Shown here one piece after another: positions 17,170 to 23,961 of a stretch of 56,350 nucleotides of DNA. Where the stretch lies: the NCBI GenBank assembly GCA_001899005.1, contig MKUW01000012.1, positions 1-56,350 of the forward strand, in the 5' to 3' direction. Numbering within the stretch: the stretch's first letter is position 1; each line of letters starts with the position of its first letter. A program made the position numbers and the translations under genes. The DNA comes from Chloroflexi bacterium 44-23. GTDB lineage: Bacteria; Chloroflexota; Anaerolineae; Anaerolineales; Anaerolineaceae. Below the pieces are notes generated by a model. The model was not told the origin of the DNA. It ran no database searches and saw only the letters and a list, made by a program, of their open reading frames with translations.

Positions 17170-18060
17170 ATGAGAATTTCGGTAGATTTACAACAGGTTT
17201 TACAGCAAATTTTCGCAGAGAGAGATTATTCAGGGTCGATTGAAGTAATTGCACCGGTAGGCGGGGGTTGTATCAATCATTGTCTCCGTTTGCGGGTAGG
17301 AAACCATGATTTCTTCTTAAAATATAACCAACAGGAGCTGCCGGGGATGTTTAAGATTGAAGCGGAAGGTTTAGAAAGAATGGCAGTTGCAGATGCGATC
17401 CGGGTTCCAGAAGTGTATGCTTATTCAGAAGCAAAGGGAGGGGCTCCTGCATTTCTTGTTTTGGAGTGGATCAATACCCAGCAGTTTGTTAATCAAAGCC
17501 AGCTGGGTGAGCAACTGGCAAACTTGCATTGTAGAGGAAGAATCAAACAATATGGTTATGATCACGATGGTTATATTGGCAGTAACCCACAATATAACGG
17601 CTGGATGGTGGATTGGGTGGATTTCTTTCGTGAACGACGCTTGCGCCCGCAAATTGAAATGGCTGCTCGGGCTGGACGTCTCAGTTCACAGCGTAGATCA
17701 GGTCTGGAAAATTTTTTGGAGCGTCTGGATGGTTGGTTAGGTAATATCCCACGGAGGCCTTCGTTATTGCATGGTGATTTGTGGAGTGGTAACGTGATCG
17801 CGGGAGAGCGGGGTCAGCCGGTGCTAATCGATCCGGCAGTTTATTATGGTGATCATGAAGCAGAATTGGCATATACACAGTTATTTGGTGGATTCAGCGA
17901 AGTATTTTATAGGGCGTATCAATCGATTTTTGCATTAGAGCCAGGTTCTCAAGATCGTTTTCGTATATATAATCTCTACCATTTGCTCAACCACCTTAAT
18001 TTATTTGGAGAAGGTTATGGAAGCAGAATTGATGACGTGCTGCGCAGATTCGTAGGTTGA
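17170..18060 (+). CDS. Fructosamine/ketosamine-3-kinase family protein
   Basis: The 296-residue protein matches the fructosamine kinase family in length and motifs. These are a Gly-rich loop GGGCINHC with Cys34, a catalytic HGDLWSGN (H201-D203), and the metal-binding LIDPAVYYGDHEAELAY. Family members phosphorylate the sugar of glycated lysines at O3, which destabilises the adduct. Many bacterial members prefer ribulosamines or erythrulosamines. The next gene encodes a low-Mr phosphatase, a pairing known for bacterial protein deglycation. The start ATG is supported by AAGGATAAAGGC just upstream. It is predicted cytoplasmic. Confidence 0.88.
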   Translation: MRISVDLQQVLQQIFAERDYSGSIEVIAPVGGGCINHCLRLRVGNHDFFLKYNQQELPGMFKIEAEGLERMAVADAIRVPEVYAYSEAKGGAPAFLVLEWINTQQFVNQSQLGEQLANLHCRGRIKQYGYDHDGYIGSNPQYNGWMVDWVDFFRERRLRPQIEMAARAGRLSSQRRSGLENFLERLDGWLGNIPRRPSLLHGDLWSGNVIAGERGQPVLIDPAVYYGDHEAELAYTQLFGGFSEVFYRAYQSIFALEPGSQDRFRIYNLYHLLNHLNLFGEGYGSRIDDVLRRFVG

Positions 18061-18128
18061 GCCGCATGGGCTGAGAGTCTGATCTCATCATGAAGCTATC
18101 GCTCCTTCTTACTACCCAGCTTTCATGG

Positions 18129-18134
18129 TATAAA
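18129..18134 (+). promoter_or_regulatory. -10 element directly before the phosphatase gene
   Basis: TATAAA at 18129-18134 lies 7 bases before the ATG at 18142, so the start codon should coincide with the transcription start. No ribosome site is present. The -35 match is weak. Confidence 0.45.
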
Positions 18135-18141
18135 ATGAAGC

Positions 18142-18612
18142 ATGAGAAAAATTAAAGTGATGTTCGTTTGTATGGGCAATATTTGCCGATCACCGATGGC
18201 GGAAGGGGTGTTCAGGCAGTTGGTTAAGGATCGCGGCCTGGCGGATCGTTTTGAAATTGCTTCGGCAGCTACCGGACATTGGCACTTGGGAAACGCTCCA
18301 CATGCCGGCACACGTAAAGAACTGGCAAAACATGGCATCAGCTTGCCCGGAAAAACTGCTCAGAAACTAACAGCAGCGGATTTACAGGTTTATGATTACA
18401 TTGTGGCCATGGACGAGGAAAACGTGCAGGATGTGCGTTACGCCTTCAATAAAGAATTGCCTCGATTGCTTGACTATGTTGATGACATTAACGAAAAAGA
18501 TGTTCCCGACCCCTACTATAGTGGTAATTTCGAACGAGTTTATGATCTGGTAGTGGCTGGATGTCAGGGTTTGTTAAATCACATCCTCAAACAGGAGCAA
18601 TTGCAGTCATAG
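18142..18612 (+). CDS. Low-molecular-weight protein-tyrosine-phosphatase family protein
   Basis: The 156-residue enzyme has the CX5R phosphate loop VCMGNICRS (nucleophile C10, R16) and the general-acid Asp in DVPDPYYSG, the full signature of low-Mr phosphatases. Classical substrates are phosphotyrosines. In plants, and by gene association in bacteria, close relatives dephosphorylate protein-bound ribulosamine 5-phosphates. The fructosamine-kinase homologue lies 81 bases upstream on the same strand, which favours the latter role. The downstream DUF218 gene begins immediately after its stop codon, implying co-transcription. Confidence 0.9.
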   Translation: MRKIKVMFVCMGNICRSPMAEGVFRQLVKDRGLADRFEIASAATGHWHLGNAPHAGTRKELAKHGISLPGKTAQKLTAADLQVYDYIVAMDEENVQDVRYAFNKELPRLLDYVDDINEKDVPDPYYSGNFERVYDLVVAGCQGLLNHILKQEQLQS

Positions 18613-19416
18613 ATGTTTGTCTTTCTTTCAAAATTCCTAACGCAATTTGTTTACCCTCTCGGTTTAGGTTGGATGCTGCTCTTGCTCGTGCTGTTTCTTT
18701 TACGGCGTTCTGCCGGTTTGGCATGGGCGAAACGGTTACTGTGGGTTGTGGTAATTCTTCTGTGGTTGGGAGGCAATCAATGGGTCTCAGCCAGTCTGAC
18801 GCGTTCATTAGAGTGGCGGAACCTGCCGCCGACTGATTTGCCACAAGGCGCGTTGGTGGTGGTTTTAGGGGGAGGCACTGAGGCACAGCAATATCCGCGG
18901 ATGATACCAGAAGTTGGTTCTGCAGGGGATCGGGTTATTTATGCGTTAAAACTCTATCAGGATGGCGTGGCTGATAAGCTGTTGTTAAGCGGTGGAAATA
19001 TCACCTGGCTGGGCGCCGGATCCAGCAGTGGGGCGGAAGAGATGGCTGTCTTACTGCAAATGATGGGTGTTCCGGCCGATAGGCTTATCTTACAGGAAGA
19101 ATCACGCAATACCTACGAAGATGCCTTGTTCTGCTCGCAAATCGCAAGAGATTTGGGGGTAAGTCAGTTCATATTGGTTACCTCGGCCTCTCATATGCCG
19201 CGTTCACGAGCACTCTTCGAAAAGCAGGGCTTGCTGGTTATTCCTGCACCGGCTGATTTTGGGGTCACTGAAGCAAGCTGGCAGAACCTGTGGCATCCAT
19301 CCTTCGAGGAATTGCTGGTTCATCTACTCCCGAATGCCTCTGATCTGGCTGCCACCCAGACTGCCATGAAAGAGTATATTGGTATCGTTGTCTACAGCAT
19401 GCGTGGCTGGTTGTAA
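18613..19416 (+). CDS. YdcF/ElyC-like DUF218 membrane protein
   Basis: The 267-residue protein starts with two membrane helices (about residues 13-30 and 38-56) followed by the DUF218 domain. This shows VVVLGGGTE, DKLLLSGG, EESRNTYEDA and LVTSASHMPRS, the last resembling the conserved TxxxHxxR region. Family members such as ElyC and SanA act in envelope integrity and polyprenyl-phosphate-linked processes, but the reaction is unsettled. Its ATG directly abuts the stop codon of the phosphatase gene. Confidence 0.88.
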   Translation: MFVFLSKFLTQFVYPLGLGWMLLLLVLFLLRRSAGLAWAKRLLWVVVILLWLGGNQWVSASLTRSLEWRNLPPTDLPQGALVVVLGGGTEAQQYPRMIPEVGSAGDRVIYALKLYQDGVADKLLLSGGNITWLGAGSSSGAEEMAVLLQMMGVPADRLILQEESRNTYEDALFCSQIARDLGVSQFILVTSASHMPRSRALFEKQGLLVIPAPADFGVTEASWQNLWHPSFEELLVHLLPNASDLAATQTAMKEYIGIVVYSMRGWL

Positions 19417-20230
19417 ATTTTATTAATTTTCATATAAAGCAGGCTTGATTTAAACGTGCTTGCGAGGCATTAAGTAAGCAACAGGATGGGAGGACACGGA
19501 TACTCTGCTTGCTTTCCCAATGTTGGCACGCCAGCTGTAAACTCTGCTGCCGGATTCAGCATACAAGCGCGCATGATGGGTTGCAAGGCTGTTTTTTCTT
19601 GTCCTTTTTTTGGTGTCAGGACCCAGTTCCGGGAATATCAAAATAAAATAGCCAGTTGAAAGTTAAGATAAGTTGCAATAAATATGAAATAATTTTTACA
19701 TGGGTTGATATTCGCGGATGAGGCAATCAGATTGCACAGTGACTTGCGTTCTTTCGATTTTTTTCTCTTTTTGAGTCATTGATGCAATCAAGTGCGATTA
19801 TTGGCCCAGCTCTCTCCATCCATAGCCTATTGTCTCGCGAGATGACCTATTTTTCGTGGTCGTCGATTCAAATTCGCAATTTTTGAATGGACAATTTGGT
19901 ATCGCTGTAAAAATACAAACACATTTTCACCTTGAAATTTGGTCATATCGTTTTAATCAATTGTGACAATAACCTGTAGAATCACCGGCGCTATGCGGAA
20001 CTGATAAACTGGATGGTTTCTACAGGTGATCGTTTCTTCTCTGTTGATGGCTGAGCGACTTTGGATCATGTTCTGACTTTTGTTTTACTGAGAGTTAAGT
20101 GTAAAATTGGTATTAATCTGCAAACAATCGCTATTCGTAAAGTCAGTTGTTCATTTGCCTGATTTTCCCATTTGGTGGTGAGGACAGACAGCTGTATCGC
20201 ATAACAAGTTTAATTCACAACGAGGACAAT
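19417..20230. other. Long non-coding gap before the surface-protein block
   Basis: About 800 AT-rich bases carry no convincing gene. A 63-codon minus-strand frame at 19450-19641 has no protein-like character. The notable element is a 10-bp inverted repeat at 19972-20027, listed separately. A promoter for the downstream surface-protein genes probably lies here, but I found no strong -35/-10 pair. Confidence 0.4.
19972..20027 (+). promoter_or_regulatory. Inverted repeat with alternative pairing, possible structured leader
   Basis: ACCTGTAGAA (19972-19981) pairs perfectly with TTCTACAGGT (20018-20027) around a 36-base loop. A second possible helix, ATCACC (19981-19986) with GGTGAT (20025-20030), overlaps both arms, so the two helices exclude each other. 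It lies about 200 bases before the PqqD-like ORF. No known riboswitch family is recognised. Confidence 0.35.
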
Positions 20231-20431
20231 TTGATCGCCACAGGCACATCCATTAAAGAAAAAAACCTCGTCAGTCATAAAATCGAAGGGCAGGTAGTAA
20301 TGGTCATGCCTTTGAATGGCAAAGTGAAAGTTTTGAATAAGGCGGCTGCCGTTATCTGTGGAAAAGTCAACGGTCAAACCACATCAACGGAATTATTAAT
20401 TGGAAGTGCTTCGGCAAAAAGAGATGGTTGA
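20231..20431 (+). CDS. Small PqqD-like protein, apparently truncated
   Basis: The 66-residue frame contains the core PqqD pattern: HKIEGQVVMVMPLNGK, then VKVLNKAAAVICGKVNGQTT. This matches the family rhythm of a small hairpin, LN-x-x-(A/G), and a [DN]G-x-x-[ST] turn. PqqD domains recognise peptide substrates in RiPP and related maturation systems. The usual C-terminal helices (about 25 residues) are missing, so it may be a shortened or decaying copy. GAGGA four bases before a TTG supports a start at 20231. An ATG at 20147 is also in frame but lacks a ribosome site. It lies 22 bases before the FN3/mucin-like gene. Confidence 0.5.
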   Translation: MIATGTSIKEKNLVSHKIEGQVVMVMPLNGKVKVLNKAAAVICGKVNGQTTSTELLIGSASAKRDG

Positions 20432-20453
20432 GTTAAGGTAATCTTAATCGGCG

Positions 20454-21305
20454 ATGAAAGAACAAGGGTTAAGCTTTGGACTGTTAGCTACATTACTTTT
20501 GGTCTGCCTGGCCGTGTTGCTGATAACCTTCCCGGTTTTGGCTGCTGTAACTCTGGTGCGATTTGAAATAACCAGTATTACCAACAGTGCCATCACGCTT
20601 GAGTGGGAGACAGCCTCGGAATATAACATACTTGGTTTTTTCATTGTACGCAGTGCGAGCGAGGAGGGGGTTTTCACTCCGGTCAGTAATTTTATTATTG
20701 CTGAGGGGTCGGCTGTTAATGGATCCATTTATCAATTTAAGGATGAAAGCATTCAGAGTGGACAAAATTATTATTACAAATTGGAAGTAGTAGATCTCAG
20801 CTCCAATTCTGAGTTTTATGGCCCAATTTCGAACACACTCAATGCGACTGCCACTTCAACGGGAACCATTTCAAGCAGTACTGCCATACGCTCAGACACG
20901 AATACGACCACTCCGACAAAAAGTACAACTCCGACGCGCACACTTACTGCCAGAATCGCGATTACGCCAACAATAACGCCGTCACTGACCGAGACTTCCC
21001 CATTTTCTTTTGTGACCAACACGCATACGTTAATCCCAACCCACACTTTGACCGCCACAATTACCGATGAGGCCACCCGCGTTTACACGGATACGGAAAC
21101 TTCCCAACCAACCAGAATTGAAGTAAAAACAGCAACCGCTGCCACTTCCCAACTGCCCTCGCCATCTATTGTGGCCACAGTGGATCAGGTGGGGCCTGCA
21201 ATTCGCTCTGTGTCGGTTGGTTTTGGGGTAGTCCTGGGAGGAGGCTTGCTTGGATTGGCAGTGTTAATTCTGATTTCCAGAACGAGGAACGTAAGTGATG
21301 TCTAA
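20454..21305 (+). CDS. FN3-like, Thr/Pro-rich surface protein with C-terminal membrane anchor
   Basis: The 283-residue protein has an N-terminal signal/membrane segment (about residues 10-33). One fibronectin-III-like domain follows (about 34-125, with LEWETASEYNILGFFIVRS and the NYYYKLEVVD strand). A mucin-like stretch of about 110 residues rich in Thr, Ser and Pro comes next, then a C-terminal helix (about 255-275) and a short basic tail. This is a typical wall-spanning anchored architecture. Its FN3-like domain is related to that of the small protein at 50644-51120. The peptidase gene downstream overlaps its 3' end by 8 bases, so the two are translationally linked. Confidence 0.75.
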   Translation: MKEQGLSFGLLATLLLVCLAVLLITFPVLAAVTLVRFEITSITNSAITLEWETASEYNILGFFIVRSASEEGVFTPVSNFIIAEGSAVNGSIYQFKDESIQSGQNYYYKLEVVDLSSNSEFYGPISNTLNATATSTGTISSSTAIRSDTNTTTPTKSTTPTRTLTARIAITPTITPSLTETSPFSFVTNTHTLIPTHTLTATITDEATRVYTDTETSQPTRIEVKTATAATSQLPSPSIVATVDQVGPAIRSVSVGFGVVLGGGLLGLAVLILISRTRNVSDV

Positions 21306-23400
21306 ATCTTACCTGTGGTTCCTATCGGTAATCATGCTTGTCACCAATGCATGCAGTCCTCAAAAAACACCTCTTCAAAATGCCACCTATAAGCACGGCC
21401 TTCCACAACAAGCGCGCTTGATTTTTGACAGCGGGGGTTACTATCGTTTATCTTCCGGCAGGTTGCGAGAATTTGGTATGCAGATTGATTCTACAGATTC
21501 GCTGCGTTTGAAACACAAAGGACAACAAGTTCCCTTCTGGCTGGCTCCTGGTTCGGATTCTGAAGATTTTGAAATTTTATTTTCCGTTCCGGAGACAGAT
21601 GACCGCTATCTGAACCAACAGGTCATTTTATTGGAAGCGAACCAAAAAGGTGATCATTCTCAATCATTCCCAGAATTGGTTACGCAAGACGATACCGCTG
21701 ACTTAACCCCTGAGATTGCTTATTCGCATCTTGTTTTTGAAGAAGAGCGGGAATATGAGCCAAAAGCTGGAATCAGCGACCCTTTTGTCTGGGTAAAAAT
21801 TGATTCATCAAAGCCTTTTGAATTCGCCTTACCCATGGATAAGGATGCGCAGTCACCGATGCGCCTTTTGCTGACATTTTGGTCACCTTCCAGTGCCCCA
21901 GTCAATCCTGATCATGTTGTTTTGCTTTCTGGCAATGGAATCGACTTGGGAACATTCGAATGGGATGGGGTTGGTTATCACCAGATCGAAATTGAAATAG
22001 CGAGCTTGCAATCGCAATTCAATTTGAAAATGCTGGCACCTGCCCTTGAAGGTGTGGCAGCCCAACTGGTGTATTTGGACAGCATGGAAGTATTCTACGA
22101 TAAAAAGATTGTGCTCGCGTCTGAACAGTACAATTTTGAAGTTACGGGAGAATTTATTTCCAGTAAAACACAAAATAGTGGCTTTCTTGTGGAAAAATCA
22201 ACGGCAAATGTCGATCTACGCGCAAGTTTTTTTCGCGCTGGTCAAGTGCTGCACGTAAAGGGCTGTGAAGAATGTTCCTACACCTGGGTGCCGGAATCGA
22301 GTTTTCTTTCGAATTTTGATTTACAACCGCTAGAAGAGACAGTCGATTTAATGAATAATGATCTGGCTGTCGATTGGCTTGTACTGGCTGGGAAGGAATT
22401 TCAGAAAGATTTGGAACCCTTGGAGGCCCATCGTCAAGCACAGGGGTTAAGTACTATGGTGATTGACCCGCAACAAATATACGATCAATTTTATGATGGG
22501 TTTCCTCATCCCCAAGCCTTAATAAACTTCTTCTCTTATATTCAGAAAACCTGGCAAAATGCCCCCACTTATGTATTGTTGGTGGGTGATTTTGATTACC
22601 TCCGAAAAGGATATTCTGAGATGCTTTCACAAGTTCCATCTGTGTTCATGCTCAGCCAGTATCTTGGGGAAACTGTCAGTGACATGCCTTTCATGGATAT
22701 CGATAACGATCGGCAACCCGATTTTGCGATTGGGCGAGTGCCGATAAATAATGCTGGAGATTTGCATAATTGGGTTGCAAAATTGATTCGTAGCGAAGAT
22801 GGGTGGCAGGAAATTCGAGAGCGGAGAATCGTGGCGATTGCGGATCGACAGGAATCCAATTTCAAAGACGATGCTGCAGGTTTCTTAGATAGTTTTGGCG
22901 TCGCTTATGCCCCTTCCTTATTGCTGGCTGAAGAAGATGTGTTCAATAACAGCAAATCCATGCGGCAGGCACTAGAACAGCCTGTTTTCCTGCTAACATA
23001 CTTCGGGCATGGTGCCATAAATTCGTGGGGTAAGGATCAGATTCTCAACCCACAAATCATTAATGAACTACCCTCACAAAAACAATTGCCGATCTATATA
23101 AATATGACCTGTCTCTCCGGTTATTTTATTCATCCACAACAAACATCTCTGGCAGAATTGTTACTTGAAAAAAAAGAATCTGGTGCTGTAACGGTGATCG
23201 CACCGAGCAGCCTTACCACTACCACCAATCAACTCGACTTAAGTAATAACCTGGCTGAACAGATTCAAGACAAAAATAACAGACGGATTGGTGATGTGCT
23301 CATGAAAAGCTGGAGGATGATGGATTCTGACAATTACGGAGTGTATGAGGTTATGTTTTCATTCATTTTACTGGGTGATCCTGCCTATCTACTCAACTAA
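21298..23400 (+). CDS. Gingipain-family (C25) cysteine peptidase lipoprotein
   Basis: The 700-residue protein has a lipoprotein signal ending VTNAC. A beta-rich pro/N-terminal region of about 330 residues precedes a caspase-like C25 catalytic domain. Landmarks are VDWLVLAGKEFQ at the start of the domain, LLVGDFDYL, the acidic-ion-like DIDNDRQPDFAIGRVP, the catalytic His in YFGHG (H571) and the nucleophilic Cys in MTCLSGYF (C605). In Bacteroidetes, C25 peptidases mature secreted proteins. Here lipid anchoring and overlap with a mucin-like gene suggest processing or attachment of surface proteins, which is inference. GAGGA lies before the ATG; a GTG one codon earlier is possible. Confidence 0.85.
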   Translation: MSKSYLWFLSVIMLVTNACSPQKTPLQNATYKHGLPQQARLIFDSGGYYRLSSGRLREFGMQIDSTDSLRLKHKGQQVPFWLAPGSDSEDFEILFSVPETDDRYLNQQVILLEANQKGDHSQSFPELVTQDDTADLTPEIAYSHLVFEEEREYEPKAGISDPFVWVKIDSSKPFEFALPMDKDAQSPMRLLLTFWSPSSAPVNPDHVVLLSGNGIDLGTFEWDGVGYHQIEIEIASLQSQFNLKMLAPALEGVAAQLVYLDSMEVFYDKKIVLASEQYNFEVTGEFISSKTQNSGFLVEKSTANVDLRASFFRAGQVLHVKGCEECSYTWVPESSFLSNFDLQPLEETVDLMNNDLAVDWLVLAGKEFQKDLEPLEAHRQAQGLSTMVIDPQQIYDQFYDGFPHPQALINFFSYIQKTWQNAPTYVLLVGDFDYLRKGYSEMLSQVPSVFMLSQYLGETVSDMPFMDIDNDRQPDFAIGRVPINNAGDLHNWVAKLIRSEDGWQEIRERRIVAIADRQESNFKDDAAGFLDSFGVAYAPSLLLAEEDVFNNSKSMRQALEQPVFLLTYFGHGAINSWGKDQILNPQIINELPSQKQLPIYINMTCLSGYFIHPQQTSLAELLLEKKESGAVTVIAPSSLTTTTNQLDLSNNLAEQIQDKNNRRIGDVLMKSWRMMDSDNYGVYEVMFSFILLGDPAYLLN

Positions 23401-23430
23401 TAAGGTAAAATTACATTTCCAGGAGGGCAC

Positions 23431-23961
23431 ATGTCAAGAAAAAATTTATTTACCTTATTTCTCATATTCATTATTGGATTTTTTATTATTCTTGCTCCTC
23501 GAAAAATTGTGTGGGGTGGTTTCTCATGGCAGACTGTGCCGACCGCCGGTCCGACCAGGACTTCAACGGTTACTCCGCAGAATACTGCGCCGGTGATTTC
23601 CACGGCAACCAGCACGCGAACGCCAGGTGTAATTAACACCTCGTTAACATCTTCGACTCAAGTGATAGCCACAATGACTGTGGTATCTACATTAATGCCT
23701 TCTGAAGCTACATCCAGTGCAACTATGACTCAACAATTTACCTCAATTCCTTCCATACAAACAGAAATCACGAAAACATTAAATTCACCCGCCTCTCCGT
23801 CACATATTGTTAGTCTCACATCCACACCAACGAATGATTCAACGCAACCGGTTCCAGAGGGGCCACCTTTCTGGTTATTACCTTTAACGTGTTCGATTGG
23901 TCTGGTCGCATTGGTTTTTGCGTTGCGCTTGTTAATTCGCAAGGGTGGAAACAAAACTTGA
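23431..23961 (+). CDS. Mucin-like Ser/Thr-rich membrane-anchored protein
   Basis: The 176-residue product has an N-terminal hydrophobic signal (about residues 5-25) and about 110 residues dominated by Thr, Ser, Pro and Val. A C-terminal helix follows (about 147-168) with basic tail IRKGGNKT. No folded domain is seen. Such a stretch is a likely O-glycosylation target and wall-spanning stalk. CAGGAGGGC upstream of the ATG is a strong ribosome site. The next gene overlaps its stop, suggesting coupling with the DUF4012 protein. Confidence 0.75.
   Translation: MSRKNLFTLFLIFIIGFFIILAPRKIVWGGFSWQTVPTAGPTRTSTVTPQNTAPVISTATSTRTPGVINTSLTSSTQVIATMTVVSTLMPSEATSSATMTQQFTSIPSIQTEITKTLNSPASPSHIVSLTSTPTNDSTQPVPEGPPFWLLPLTCSIGLVALVFALRLLIRKGGNKT

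Noticed and set aside
18065..18095. CTGAGA near 18071 recalled the core of a TPP riboswitch.
   Set aside because: The partner motifs and helices are absent and the following gene is unrelated to thiamine.
20147..20230. ATG-initiated N-terminal extension of the PqqD-like ORF.
   Set aside because: No ribosome site precedes this ATG and the extension does not look like PqqD. GAGGA before the TTG at 20231 gives a start that fits the family better.
23889..23957. Upstream extension of the DUF4012 protein.
   Set aside because: It only shadows the 3' end of the mucin-like gene in another frame, and the N-terminal membrane helix expected of the family starts after TTG 23958.
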